The notes under the pieces were generated by a model. The model was not told the DNA's origin. It did no database searches and saw only the letters and a list, made by a program, of their open reading frames with translations. A DNA stretch of 64,000 nt from Saccharothrix sp. ALI-22-I (GTDB taxonomy: Bacteria; Actinomycetota; Actinomycetes; Mycobacteriales; Pseudonocardiaceae), in contig NZ_MTQP01000048.1 of assembly GCF_001984175.1 (NCBI RefSeq), positions 1 to 64,000 of the forward strand, written 5' to 3'. The position numbers and the translations under genes were made by a program. Position 1 is the stretch's first letter. The number at the start of each line of letters is the position of its first letter. Below are positions 34,024 through 43,042 of this stretch, piece by piece.

Positions 34024-34121
34024 TCGCACGAGCGGGTGATTTTTGCAGACCTCGGCAGGAGTAGCTGAGTTGACCCAGCGAAGTTCGCACTGCCAGGTGA
34101 TTTACGTTCACCCGGCGTGAG

Positions 34122-34403
34122 GTGTCTGCTTCCGGGGTGACTGAGCAACGGCGCTCTAAGCGCAAAGACCAGGAGTGGGACCTGATCCGGCGCATCCAGA
34201 ACCTCGCCCACCGCGCCGAACGCACCGCGTTCGACCATTCCAACCTCGTCGGTCCGCCACCGTCCCAGCACCACTTGGACATCCTGGCGGAGATCCGTGC
34301 GCTCACCGAGCAGGCGGTGGCGCAGCGGATGCCGAGATCGACGACTCTGCCCCGCCAGGCGGAGCCGGTCGAGGATACGAAGGTCTCCGCACCCGTTCGC
34401 TGA
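34122..34403 (+). CDS. Small basic hypothetical protein (93 aa)
   Basis: The GTG 34122 frame (or GTG 34137) gives a charged helical protein with RRSKRKDQEWDLIRRIQNLAHRAERTAF and HHLDILAEIRALTEQAVAQRM. No signal or TM segment is present. It is convergent with secA2. Codon use looks normal for the region, but I recognise no family and no good ribosome site. Confidence 0.5.
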   Translation: MSASGVTEQRRSKRKDQEWDLIRRIQNLAHRAERTAFDHSNLVGPPPSQHHLDILAEIRALTEQAVAQRMPRSTTLPRQAEPVEDTKVSAPVR

Positions 34404-34456
34404 CGCCGGCGCGGGCTGGGCCTGCTCCCAGCCCGCACGGACTCCCCCGGGAGGTC

Positions 34457-36775
34457 CTAGCGACGGCGGACGAGCTTCACCAACCCCTTGAACGTCTCCT
34501 CCAGGCCGGACGAGAACGGGTTGTCGTTGACCAGGTACGTCCAGGTGGTGTTCGGCCGCTGCACGCCCGCCTCGGCCAGGTGCGCGCCGTCGGCGTCGAT
34601 CTCCACCTTGGCGAAGGTCTCCTCGGCCTCGTCCCACGCGTCCGGGATGATCTTGTGGTAGGCCGGGATGGCCTCCCGGTGGAACTCGTCCAACGGGTTC
34701 TGCCGCGCCAGCGCCCGCAGGTGGATGCCCTCCCGCAGGTCGGTCAGGAACGTCAGGTGGTCGCTCCACCGCTGGTCCAGGTGGTGCAGCCCGATCAGCC
34801 GAGCCGCCTGGACCTTGATCTCCTCGTCCAGGTCCTTCAGCTCGTGCACCCGGTCCGGCTTGCGCTCGGACAGCTCCTTCCACGCCAGGTCGGTGCGCAG
34901 CAGCTTGTCCCGGTACTCCAGCATCAGCTGGCGCTGGTGCTCGATCAGCTTGTTGTACCGCCAGGTGTTGCGGTGGATCTCCAGGTGCACGCCCTCGGCG
35001 ATGCGCTGCGCGTGCTCCACGGTGTGCAGGGTGCCCGCGTCGGTGATCCGGCCGTCGTCGTCCACCTCGGCCGGCTCGTCGTGGTCGGGCACGTACTGGG
35101 TGACCAGCTCGTCCTGCAACGAGGAGAAGAACACCGACCCGCCCGGGTCGCCCTGACGGCCCGCGCGACCGCGCAGCTGGTCGTCCAGCCGGCTGCTGGA
35201 GTGGCGCCCGGTGCCGATCACGTAGAGGCCGCCGAGTTCGGCGATGCGGTCCCGGTCGGTCGAGTCGTGCCCGCCGAGCCGGATGTCCGTGCCGCGGCCC
35301 GCCATCTGGGTGGACACGGTGATCCGCTCGAACGAGCCCGCGTCGGCGATGATCGAGGCCTCTTCGGCGTCGTTCTTCGCGTTGAGCACCACGCAGCTCA
35401 GGCCGGCCTCGGCCAGCTTGCGGGACAGCCGCTCGGACTCGGCCACGTCGAGCGTGCCGACCAGGATCGGGCGGCCCGTCTCGTGGACCTCCTTGATCTC
35501 GGCGACGATCGCGGCTTCCTTCTGCTCCAGCGTCGCGTACAGCCGGGGCGCCTCGTCCTCCCGGATGGTCTCCACGTTCGGCGGGATGACCAGCACTTCC
35601 AGCTGGTAGAAGTCGCGCAGCTGCTCGGCCACGGCCACCGCGGTGCCGGTCATGCCGCACACCGTCGGGTAGCGGCTGAGCAGCGCCTGGACGGTGATCG
35701 AGTCCAGCACCTCGCCCGCGTCCGTGGTGGCCACGTTCTCCTTGGCCTCGACCGCCGCCTGGAGGCCGTCCGGCCAGCGCTGCAGCTTCGCGATCCGGCC
35801 GCGGGTGTCGTTGATCAGGTGCACCTTGCCGTCGCGGACGATGTAGTCGATGTCCCGGTGCAGCAGGACCTGCGCGTGCAGGGCCACGTTGACCTTGCTC
35901 AGCGTGGTCGAGACGTGCTCGTCGGAGTACAGGTCGATACCGCCGAGCGACCGTTCGACCAGCTCGCTGCCCGCGCCGGTGAGGTAGACGTTGCGCTCTT
36001 CGTCGTCGATCTCGAAGTGCAGGTCGCGGCGCAGCCGCTTGACCAGGTCGGCCAGCGCCGGGTCGACCGCCGGACCCGCCGTGGAGCCCGCCAGGACCAG
36101 CGGCACGCGGGCCTCGTCCACCAGGACCGAGTCCGCCTCGTCCACCAGGGCGACGCGCGGCTTGGGCACGATGATGTCGCCCTCGTCGGTGGCCAACCGG
36201 TCGCGCAGCACGTCGAAGCCGATCTCGGAGACCGAGGCGTAGGTGACCTCGGCCTGGTAGGCGGCGCGGCGCTCCTCCGGCTTGGAGCTCTGGTCGATCC
36301 AGCCGACGCTCACGCCCAGCAGGGCGTACAGCGGGCCCATCCACTGGGCGTCGCGCTGGGCCAGGTAGTCGTTGACCGAGACCACGTGCACGTGGTCGCC
36401 GCGCAGCGCGAAACCGGCCGCCGCGATGGCGCCGGAGAGCGTCTTGCCCTCACCGGTGGCCATCTCGACCACGTGGCCCTCCAGCAGGCCCAGGGCGCCG
36501 AGGATCTGCACGTCGAACGGGCGCAGGCCCAGCGCGCGGTCGGCGGCCTCACGGCCCAGCGCGCAGACCTCCACCAGTTCGGGACGGCCGAACTCGGACT
36601 TCCCGCGCAGCTCGGCGGCCGCGGCGGTCAGCTCCTCGTCGCTCAGCTCTTTCACGCGTTCGGCCTGCTCGTTGACCTCGTCGAGCAGCTTCCGGTAGGG
36701 CGTGAGGTCGGCGGAGCCGGGCTTCTGCGCGAACCGGCGCAGCCGCTGCTTGAACCGTCCCAGGAGAGTCGTCAC
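34457..36775 (-). CDS. secA2: Accessory preprotein translocase SecA2
   Basis: The 772 residues have the SecA motor motifs: QILGALGLLEGHVVEMATGEGKTL (Walker A), VNDYLAQRDA, LVDEADSVLVDEAR (Walker B), CGMTGTA and VSTQMAGRGTDIRLGG. Length is shorter than housekeeping SecA, and the C-terminal zinc-binding tail is missing, as in mycobacterial SecA2. It would energise export of a subset of proteins through SecYEG. The start is ATG 36775. No accessory SecY2 or Asp genes are adjacent, which fits the actinobacterial type. Confidence 0.93.
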   Translation of the reverse strand: MTTLLGRFKQRLRRFAQKPGSADLTPYRKLLDEVNEQAERVKELSDEELTAAAAELRGKSEFGRPELVEVCALGREAADRALGLRPFDVQILGALGLLEGHVVEMATGEGKTLSGAIAAAGFALRGDHVHVVSVNDYLAQRDAQWMGPLYALLGVSVGWIDQSSKPEERRAAYQAEVTYASVSEIGFDVLRDRLATDEGDIIVPKPRVALVDEADSVLVDEARVPLVLAGSTAGPAVDPALADLVKRLRRDLHFEIDDEERNVYLTGAGSELVERSLGGIDLYSDEHVSTTLSKVNVALHAQVLLHRDIDYIVRDGKVHLINDTRGRIAKLQRWPDGLQAAVEAKENVATTDAGEVLDSITVQALLSRYPTVCGMTGTAVAVAEQLRDFYQLEVLVIPPNVETIREDEAPRLYATLEQKEAAIVAEIKEVHETGRPILVGTLDVAESERLSRKLAEAGLSCVVLNAKNDAEEASIIADAGSFERITVSTQMAGRGTDIRLGGHDSTDRDRIAELGGLYVIGTGRHSSSRLDDQLRGRAGRQGDPGGSVFFSSLQDELVTQYVPDHDEPAEVDDDGRITDAGTLHTVEHAQRIAEGVHLEIHRNTWRYNKLIEHQRQLMLEYRDKLLRTDLAWKELSERKPDRVHELKDLDEEIKVQAARLIGLHHLDQRWSDHLTFLTDLREGIHLRALARQNPLDEFHREAIPAYHKIIPDAWDEAEETFAKVEIDADGAHLAEAGVQRPNTTWTYLVNDNPFSSGLEETFKGLVKLVRRR

Positions 36776-37020
36776 GGCACGGCAACGTACGGCACGCGCG
36801 CAACGTTCCGCACGTCACCCGTTTGACAGTTCACTCTGCGAGTCACTCTGCGAGCCAGTCGATCTTGGTCCGGGTCGGCCGTAGAAGTGCGGGCCGGTTG
36901 CTGCCAAGTGGGCGAACATCCGACGCTACGAGCCGTAGGCCGCCTGAGTGGTACTAATCGTGACTACTGACCGATATTCTCTGACCCCAAAGGGTGACTG
37001 CGTCTCTCTCAGGGGGCGAA
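36776..37020. other. Divergent intergenic region with a 12-bp tandem repeat
   Basis: This region separates secA2 from the plus-strand membrane protein. It holds the exact tandem TCACTCTGCGAG at 36831-36842 and 36843-36854. No clear promoter pair or operator is recognised. The sequence is somewhat less GC-rich near 36945-37000. Confidence 0.5.
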
Positions 37021-37905
37021 GTGCTGAAGCGGTTCGTGCAGTGGCTCGACGACCTGCTCGCTGACGAGGGCGTGCCGGCGGTGGTCAAGGCCGTTCTGGG
37101 GATCATGTCATTCGCGGTGCTCTTGGGTGCCGTTTTCGGCAACACGGCCGTCAAAGCGGGCGCACTCGTCACAAGCATCCTCGTCGTGCTCTCGCTCGGG
37201 CTGATCCTGCTCGCCGACCGCAGGGCATTGGTCCGGCAGGTCGAGGAGCATCGGAACCTCGTTTCGAGGTACTCCAAGATAGTCGCCGAGGACGGGCACT
37301 CCCAATACCGGATAATCACCTGGGAGGAACATGCCACCATCGAGGTGAACGGCGATGCGCGCAAACTGGTCACCATCCGGGCCAAGGTCCTGGCGGACCT
37401 GCGCGTCATGCGCCTGGTTCAGGGGTGCGGTTGGGCGCAACCTGCCAGATACCGGCGGGAGATCGGCGTCGAAGTGCGCAAGCTCTTGGTCGGCGACCTG
37501 CCCGGAGCGAGCCTGAGCACCACGGTCGCGTGGCTGAAGGACGGCCAACTCGTCCTGATGGTGCACTTCCCCGAGCCGCCGCGGGTCGACAGCGAGATCA
37601 CCATCGCGGTGGAGTTCACCTGGCCGGGCATGTGCGCACCGCTCATGCGGGACCGCGTCCCGGACAAGTTCACGCTCCGGTTCGCCACCCCTGTGGGGTA
37701 CGCGCGGTACAAGGTCGTGCTGCCACGCGGCTACGACGCATATCACGAGCCCATCGGGTTCGAGGAGTACGAGAACGGTTTCGCCGCTGGTCCGGGCAAA
37801 GACGAGAGCGGTCAGCCGGTCTTCCTCTTCGAGGGATTCGATTTGCCGGAACACCAGTCCCTGGGTATGCGGCTCCAACTCAAGGGGCGGGGTACCCCGG
37901 CTTGA
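37021..37905 (+). CDS. Two-TM protein with large C-terminal soluble domain, unknown
   Basis: GTG 37021 follows AGGGGGCGAA. A short amphipathic start (LKRFVQWLDDLL) precedes two TM helices (about residues 22-38 and 45-63). A helical linker (DRRALVRQVEEHRNLVSRYSK) and a domain of about 210 residues with alternating hydrophobic strands follow (ATIEVNGDARKLVTIRAKVLA, KDGQLVLMVHFPEPP, EITIAVEFTWPG, DKFTLRF). The C-terminal part is predicted to be cytoplasmic. The layout (2TM plus beta-rich domain) recalls membrane effectors of immune systems, but no partner gene is present. Function unknown. Confidence 0.75.
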   Translation: MLKRFVQWLDDLLADEGVPAVVKAVLGIMSFAVLLGAVFGNTAVKAGALVTSILVVLSLGLILLADRRALVRQVEEHRNLVSRYSKIVAEDGHSQYRIITWEEHATIEVNGDARKLVTIRAKVLADLRVMRLVQGCGWAQPARYRREIGVEVRKLLVGDLPGASLSTTVAWLKDGQLVLMVHFPEPPRVDSEITIAVEFTWPGMCAPLMRDRVPDKFTLRFATPVGYARYKVVLPRGYDAYHEPIGFEEYENGFAAGPGKDESGQPVFLFEGFDLPEHQSLGMRLQLKGRGTPA

Positions 37906-38093
37906 GAGCACCCCGCCGCCTCGGCATTCCGCGACCGACGACTAACCGTCATTGCCGCTTTCTCCGCCCCCAGGCAGATTCGCGTGCATTGGTCCTCATC
38001 TCCGGTGTTCTGGTTGAGCGGCCGCATCGTACTTGCCAGACGAGATTAAATGCAAGCCGGGAAAGCGAGTTCGCGTTTGGTGGCGCGTAGCCG

Positions 38094-41054
38094 TCACCAG
38101 GTATCCACGAATGGGCGTTTTTTTGTCGTCCGATCGGCGACCGGACCGGTGAGCAGGGTGGTGATCCAGCGTCGGGTGTCGGCCGGGTCGATCACGTCGT
38201 CGATCTCGAACGCGGACGCCACGTTGAGTGCCTTGCCGTGCTCGTAGGCGGCCGAGACCATCGCCTCGAAGGCCTCCTTGCGCTGCGCCGGGTCGTCGAT
38301 GGCGTCCAGTTCGCGCCGGTACCCGAGCCGCACGGCGCCCTCCAGGCCCATCGGGCCGAACTCGCCACTGGGCCACGCCACGGCGAACAGGGGCACCTTC
38401 AGGCTGCCCGCCGCCATGGCCTGCGCACCCAGCCCGTACGCCTTGCGCAACGCGACGAACCCGAACGGCACGTCGAGGTTCGCGCCGGTCACGAGCATCC
38501 GGGTCAGGTGCCGCACGGTCGCGGTCCGCTCGGCGTCCGGGCCGACCATGAACCCCGGCGTGTCGCACAGCGACACCACCGGCAGGTCGAACGCGTCACA
38601 CAGCTGGAGGAACCGCGCGGCCTTGTCCGCCGAGTCGGCGTCGATCGCCCCACCGAGGTGGCCGGGGTCGTTCGCGATCAGCCCCAGCGGCCGGCCCTCG
38701 ACCCGGACCAGGGCGGTCACGATGCCGCGCCCGAACTCGCGCCGCAGCTCCAGCGCCGACCCGGTGTCGGCGATCGTCTCCACCACGGTCCGCACGTCGT
38801 AGGCGCGCACCCGGTTCTCCGGTACGAGGTGCCGCAGCAGCCGCTGGTCGGCGCACTCCCAGCCGTCGACCGCGCCCTGGAAGTACGACAGGTACTTCTT
38901 GGCCACCGCGACGGCCTCGGCCTCATCTGACACGAGCACGTCGATCACGCCGTTGGGCACCTGGACGTCGACCGACCCGATCTCCTCGGGCCGGAACACG
39001 CCGAGCCCGCCGCCCTCGATCATCGCCGGGCCGCCCATGCCGATCGTCGCGTCGCGGGTCGCGATCACCACGTCGCACGTGCCCAGCAGCACCGCGTTCC
39101 CGGCGAAGCACCGACCCGACGCGATACCGACCAGCGGCACCAGCCCGGACAGCTTGGCGAACAGGTGGAACGCCATGCAGTCCAACCCGGTGACGCCGCC
39201 GTGGTCGGTGTCACCCGGCCGGCCGCCGCCACCCTCGGCGAACAGCACCACGGGCAGCCGCCGCTGCTCGGCCAACGCGAACATCCGGTCCTTCTTGGCG
39301 TGGTTGCGCAGCCCCTGGGTGCCCGCGAGGACCGTGTAGTCGTAGGACATCGCGACGACCTGGCCGCCGTTCACCGTGCCGACGCCCGCGACCAACCCGT
39401 CCGCCGGCGTGCGCTCGACCAACTCGTCCAACGACCGCCGTCGGCGTTGCGCGGCAATGGCCAACCCGCCGTACTCGACGAACTCGTCGCACAGGTCGGC
39501 GATGTTCTCCCGAACGGTCCGCCGCCCGGCCGCGTGCCGCTTCGCCTCCGCCTCGGGACGTGAGAAGTCGTGCCGCGCCAACGTTTCCGCGAGATCCGGC
39601 CGCACGTCGTCCAAGTCGACCTCGACGGCCTTCTCCTCGACCGCCACATCCACGCCCTCGGCCAGCAACGCGCCTTCCGCGACCGTGTCGCCGACCTCGA
39701 CCAGCACCCGCGCGTCACCGATCGGCACCACGTGCTGCATCTTCATCGCTTCCACGACGACCGAGCCGGACTCGATCGCCACGACGGTGCCCTGCACGGG
39801 AGCGCGCGCTCCCGTGTCCTCACGGGGCAGCGAATCCACCAGACCCGTGTGCGCTGCCAAAACATCCGGGTGGTCCAGCAACCCGCGCAGGAAGCCGATG
39901 TTCGTCCCGGCACCGTCCACAGTGAACTCGTCCAGCGCACGGCGGGCCCGGCGCAGCACGGTGTGCAGGTCGTCGGCGTGCACCACGACCTTCGCCAGCA
40001 ACGGGTCGAAACCCAGGCCCGCCCGGTAGCCGACGGACGCGTGCGTGTCGACCCGGACGCCCGGCCCGGACGGCGGGACGAACGCCGACAGCCGTCCCGT
40101 CGAGGTCAGACCGACGCGCAGTTGCATCGCGCTGCCGCGCGGCGTGTGGGTCAGGTCCGGCTCGACCTCGGTCGCCAGCAGCAGTTGGGCGCGCACCAGG
40201 TCCAGCCCGGTGACCTGCTCGGTGACCGTGTGCTCGACCTGGAGCCGCGGGTTGGCCTCCAGGAACGCGAACCGGCCGTCCGGTGCGACCAGGAACTCCA
40301 CCGTGCCCAGCCCGGTGTACCGGACGGCACGCGCGATCGTCGCCGCCGCCTCGTGCAGCGCGGTCCGCAGGTCGGGGGAGAGGTCCGGCGCGGGTGCGAC
40401 CTCGATCAGCTTCTGGTGCCGGACCTGCAACGAGCAGTCGCGGTCGCCCAGCACCGTCGTGCCGACCAACTGCACCTCGACGTGCCGGGCGGGTTCGAGC
40501 AGTTCCTCGACGAACACGGTGTCGTCGCCGAACGCGGCCAGCGCCTCCGCCCGGCACCGCTCGACCGCGCCGGAAAGCTCGGCGAGCCGCCGCACCACCC
40601 GCACGCCCTTGCCGCCACCACCGGCGACGGCCTTCACCACCACCGCTCCGTGCACGCGGAAGAACGCTTCGAACCCGTCCTCGGCGCCCGCGAGCACCGG
40701 CACGCCCACCTCGGCCGCCAGAGCCCGCGCACGGCTCTTGTCACCGAGCAGCTCCAGCACCTCCGGCGGCGGGCCGACGAACGTCAGGCCGGCCTCCGCG
40801 CACCGCCGCGCGAACCCGGCGTTCTCGGCCAGGAACCCGTAGCCCGGGTGCACCAGATCGCACCCGCCGGCGGCGGCGAGCACGGCGTCCACGTCCAGGT
40901 AGGAGCCTTGCAACCGGACCGCGCGATCGGCGAACCGGCCGTGGGCGTCGTCGGAGTCGGTGACCAGGGCGACGGTGCGCCAGCCGAGGTCCGCGGCGGC
41001 GCGGAGCACCCGGACGGCGATCTCCCCCCGGTTGGCGACGAGCAGCGTGGGCAC
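38094..41054 (-). CDS. Single-chain biotin-dependent acyl-CoA carboxylase (BC-BCCP-CT)
   Basis: GTG 41054 follows AGGAGG. The 986 residues contain biotin carboxylase (LLVANRGEIAVRVLRAA, GGGGKGVRVV, FLEANPRLQVEHTVTE). A biotinyl segment follows, with VEAMKM (Lys about 438), then a fused carboxyltransferase (about 490-986, with GGGRPGDTDHGG, GRCFAGNAVLLG and SLCDTPGFMVGPDAE). The order and size match the single-chain long-chain acyl-CoA carboxylases described in mycobacteria. It would make a carboxylated acyl-CoA from a fatty or branched acyl-CoA. A CTGAGC-N4-GCTTAG site lies 22 bp before the start, placing it in the TetR regulon. Confidence 0.9.
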   Translation of the reverse strand: MPTLLVANRGEIAVRVLRAAADLGWRTVALVTDSDDAHGRFADRAVRLQGSYLDVDAVLAAAGGCDLVHPGYGFLAENAGFARRCAEAGLTFVGPPPEVLELLGDKSRARALAAEVGVPVLAGAEDGFEAFFRVHGAVVVKAVAGGGGKGVRVVRRLAELSGAVERCRAEALAAFGDDTVFVEELLEPARHVEVQLVGTTVLGDRDCSLQVRHQKLIEVAPAPDLSPDLRTALHEAAATIARAVRYTGLGTVEFLVAPDGRFAFLEANPRLQVEHTVTEQVTGLDLVRAQLLLATEVEPDLTHTPRGSAMQLRVGLTSTGRLSAFVPPSGPGVRVDTHASVGYRAGLGFDPLLAKVVVHADDLHTVLRRARRALDEFTVDGAGTNIGFLRGLLDHPDVLAAHTGLVDSLPREDTGARAPVQGTVVAIESGSVVVEAMKMQHVVPIGDARVLVEVGDTVAEGALLAEGVDVAVEEKAVEVDLDDVRPDLAETLARHDFSRPEAEAKRHAAGRRTVRENIADLCDEFVEYGGLAIAAQRRRRSLDELVERTPADGLVAGVGTVNGGQVVAMSYDYTVLAGTQGLRNHAKKDRMFALAEQRRLPVVLFAEGGGGRPGDTDHGGVTGLDCMAFHLFAKLSGLVPLVGIASGRCFAGNAVLLGTCDVVIATRDATIGMGGPAMIEGGGLGVFRPEEIGSVDVQVPNGVIDVLVSDEAEAVAVAKKYLSYFQGAVDGWECADQRLLRHLVPENRVRAYDVRTVVETIADTGSALELRREFGRGIVTALVRVEGRPLGLIANDPGHLGGAIDADSADKAARFLQLCDAFDLPVVSLCDTPGFMVGPDAERTATVRHLTRMLVTGANLDVPFGFVALRKAYGLGAQAMAAGSLKVPLFAVAWPSGEFGPMGLEGAVRLGYRRELDAIDDPAQRKEAFEAMVSAAYEHGKALNVASAFEIDDVIDPADTRRWITTLLTGPVADRTTKKRPFVDTW

Positions 41055-41076
41055 TTCAGCCTCCTGGGCGAGTCTA

Positions 41077-41092
41077 CTGAGCGACCGCTTAG
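41077..41092. promoter_or_regulatory. TetR-type operator, site A (carboxylase promoter)
   Basis: CTGAGC-GACC-GCTTAG, with one mismatch in the left half, is flanked by A and T that extend it to 18 bp. It is 22 bp upstream of the carboxylase start and matches the sites at 43706, 43724 and 52608. Confidence 0.7.
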
Positions 41093-41222
41093 TATGTGAC
41101 CGCCGTCGCATACTGGCATCTGCGCTTAGCGTTAGTCCAGTGGGAACCGATCCACCTACCGAGGCGTCCTTGGGGCAAACCGCCCAAGAGCGTGACCCAA
41201 AAGCAGGCCAGGAGGCACCACC

Positions 41223-42035
41223 GTGGTTTTCAAGAGGATGTTGCGGGCGTTCGGGGTCGGCGGTCCTTCCGTCGACACGGTGCTGACCAACCCGAACACC
41301 CGACCGGGTGAGGTGGTGACCGGTGAGGTCCGCATCGCGGGCGGTGACCACCCGGCCGAGATCGACCAGGTCAAGCTGTCGCTGGTCACCCGGGTCGAGG
41401 TGGAGAGCGGCGACAACGAGCACAACCGCAACGTCGAGTTCGCGCGGATCGTCGTCGGGCAGCGGATCAGCGTCGCGCCGAAGCAGAACCTGGTGCTGCC
41501 GTTCCAGTTCCCGGTGCCGCTGGAGACGCCGGTGACCGTGGTGCACGGGCAGCACCTGCACGGGATGACGATGGGTCTGCGCACCGAGCTGGAGGTGCGC
41601 GGCGCGGTCGACCCCGGTGACCTCGACCCGGTGGCGGTGCACCCGACCCGGTCGCAGGAGCACGTGCTGAACGCGTTCGGCGCGCTCGGGTTCCGCTTCC
41701 AGCGGGCCGACAACGAGTCGGGGCGCATCCACGGCGTGCCGCAGCAGCTGCCGTTCTACCAGGAGATCGAGTTCCTGCCGCCGCAGCAGTTCCTGGGCAA
41801 GATCAGCCAGCTGGAGCTGACGTTCGTGACCGACCCGCACCGGTTGTACGTGGTGCTGGAGGCGGACCGCCGCGGTGGGCTGTTCCGGCAGGGCGGTGAC
41901 TCGTTCGGGCATTTCGCCATGTCGCACGATGAGGTGATCCGCACGGACTGGGCGGCGCTGCTGCACCAGTGGATGGACCAGGTCTCCGGCAGGCGATCGT
42001 CCGGCGGTTACGGCATGCACGGCGGTCACCGCTGA
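41223..42035 (+). CDS. spo0M: Spo0M-like sporulation-control protein, cut by an in-frame TGA
   Basis: GTG 41223 follows AGGAGG and gives 270 residues with the arrestin-like Spo0M fold: MLRAFGVGGPSVDTVL, GEVVTGEVRIAGGDHPAEIDQVKLSLVTRVE, APKQNLVLPFQFPVPLETP and RLPFYQEIEFLPP-like segments. The frame stops at TGA 42033 after GYGMHGGHR. The next 43 codons in the same frame encode the Gly-rich, hydrophobic and DEIGDFFEGD tail expected for actinobacterial homologues. Either the gene carries a nonsense mutation, the stop is read through, or there is a sequencing error. The N-terminal domain alone may still work. Confidence 0.85.
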   Translation: MVFKRMLRAFGVGGPSVDTVLTNPNTRPGEVVTGEVRIAGGDHPAEIDQVKLSLVTRVEVESGDNEHNRNVEFARIVVGQRISVAPKQNLVLPFQFPVPLETPVTVVHGQHLHGMTMGLRTELEVRGAVDPGDLDPVAVHPTRSQEHVLNAFGALGFRFQRADNESGRIHGVPQQLPFYQEIEFLPPQQFLGKISQLELTFVTDPHRLYVVLEADRRGGLFRQGGDSFGHFAMSHDEVIRTDWAALLHQWMDQVSGRRSSGGYGMHGGHR

Positions 42036-42167
42036 GGCCGCGGCGGTCACCGTGGCGGGGGAATCGGCGCGGGTGGTGTGGTCGCTGGTAATGCGGCCGG
42101 CGTTTTCGGTGGGATGATGATGGGTGAGGCCCTCGACGAGATCGGGGACTTCTTCGAAGGCGACTAA
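42036..42167 (+). pseudogene. Detached in-frame C-terminal tail of Spo0M
   Basis: Directly after the TGA the frame reads GRGGHRGGGIGAGG, then VVAGNAAGVFGGMMMGEALDEIGDFFEGD and TAA at 42165. The sequence continues the Gly/His repeat on both sides of the stop (GGHR-stop-GRGGHRGGG), so a single CGA-to-TGA change explains the break. Coding bias is retained, which suggests a recent event or readthrough. Confidence 0.7.
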
Positions 42168-42182
42168 CCCGCAGGAGGCACA

Positions 42183-42455
42183 GTGGGCATCGGCGGTGTG
42201 ATCAGTGCTCTGATCGTCGGCCTCATCATCGGTTTGCTGGGCAAGCTCGTCGCGCCGGGCAAGCAGGCCATTCCCATCTGGCTGACCATCGTGGTCGGCA
42301 TCGTGGCGGCGTTCCTGGGCACGTTCGTCGCCCGGGCGTTCGGCGTGGAGGACACGCCTGGCATCGACTGGATCGAGATCATCGTCCAGGTGGTGATCGC
42401 CGCCGTCGGCGTCAGCCTCGTCGCAGGCTTCTACGGCAGGAAATCCGTCCGCTAG
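42183..42455 (+). CDS. GlsB/YeaQ/YmgE-family membrane protein
   Basis: GTG 42183 follows AGGAGG. The 90-residue protein has three TM segments, the opening GVISALIVGLIIGLLGKLVAPGKQ, a middle IWLTIVVGIVAAFLGTFVARAFG and a final GVSLVAGFYGRKS. This is the transglycosylase-associated/stress-response family (YeaQ, GlsB). It is a cytoplasmic-membrane protein linked to stress in other bacteria. A hairpin terminator follows. Confidence 0.9.
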   Translation: MGIGGVISALIVGLIIGLLGKLVAPGKQAIPIWLTIVVGIVAAFLGTFVARAFGVEDTPGIDWIEIIVQVVIAAVGVSLVAGFYGRKSVR

Positions 42456-42475
42456 CCCCAGGACCCGACCGACAG

Positions 42476-42501
42476 GGCCTCCCGGAATGTTCCGGGGGGC
42501 C
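42476..42501 (+). terminator. Terminator after the GlsB-family gene
   Basis: GGCCTCCCGGA pairs with TCCGGGGGGCC (one T-G wobble) across the loop ATGT, followed by TTGTG. It lies 20 bp after the stop. Confidence 0.7.
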
Positions 42502-42517
42502 TTGTGCCGTCGACGGG

Positions 42518-43033
42518 TTGGACGCGAACTCGCGTGAGGCCTTGGACTGGTCCAGGATCGGGTGGGCCGTCGCCGCGCTGCGCCGGGTGGGCGCGATCGG
42601 GGAGGTCCCGCTGGTGGGGCCGCCGGTGGTGCCGAACCGGGCGCTGACCACCGAGGTCGCCTGGGCGATGGCGACCCTGCCCGCCCAGCCGTGGACGGCG
42701 GAGCAGCTGCGGCAGATCCTCGACATCCTGCGGCGCCGGGAGCCGGTCACGTCCACCGACGCGTTCTACACGCTGATGGCGGCGGCGATGGCGAAGCGGA
42801 CGTCCGAGTTCGTCACCGACCTCGACGCCTGGCAGGTGATCACCGGCATGAGCATCGGCCAACTCGACGAGATGCGGCGGATGAGCCACCAGGACCGGCA
42901 CACCGCGGACCTGCTCGGCAGGCACGGTCCCGCGATCGGCAAGAGGGTCGAGGCGATGACCATGTCCATGGACGACCGCACGAGCACCGTGGAGGAGTGG
43001 TTCGCGGGGCAGGACCTCGACGACATCGGCTGA
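42518..43033 (+). CDS. Hypothetical helical protein (171 aa)
   Basis: The frame starts at TTG 42518 with no clear ribosome site, so the true N-terminus may be elsewhere. The protein is soluble and mainly helical: REALDWSRIGWAVAALRRVGAIGEVPLVGPP, TEVAWAMATLPAQPWTAEQLRQILDILRR and TLMAAAMAKRTSEFVTDLDAWQVITGMSIGQLDEMRR. No catalytic motif is recognised. It is convergent with the TetR gene, 9 bp apart. Confidence 0.65.
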   Translation: MDANSREALDWSRIGWAVAALRRVGAIGEVPLVGPPVVPNRALTTEVAWAMATLPAQPWTAEQLRQILDILRRREPVTSTDAFYTLMAAAMAKRTSEFVTDLDAWQVITGMSIGQLDEMRRMSHQDRHTADLLGRHGPAIGKRVEAMTMSMDDRTSTVEEWFAGQDLDDIG

Positions 43034-43042
43034 GCCGGCACC

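Noticed and set aside
34175-36826. Open frame of about 880 codons antisense to secA2
   Set aside because: Composition is that of a GC-skew shadow and the opposite strand has full SecA motifs.
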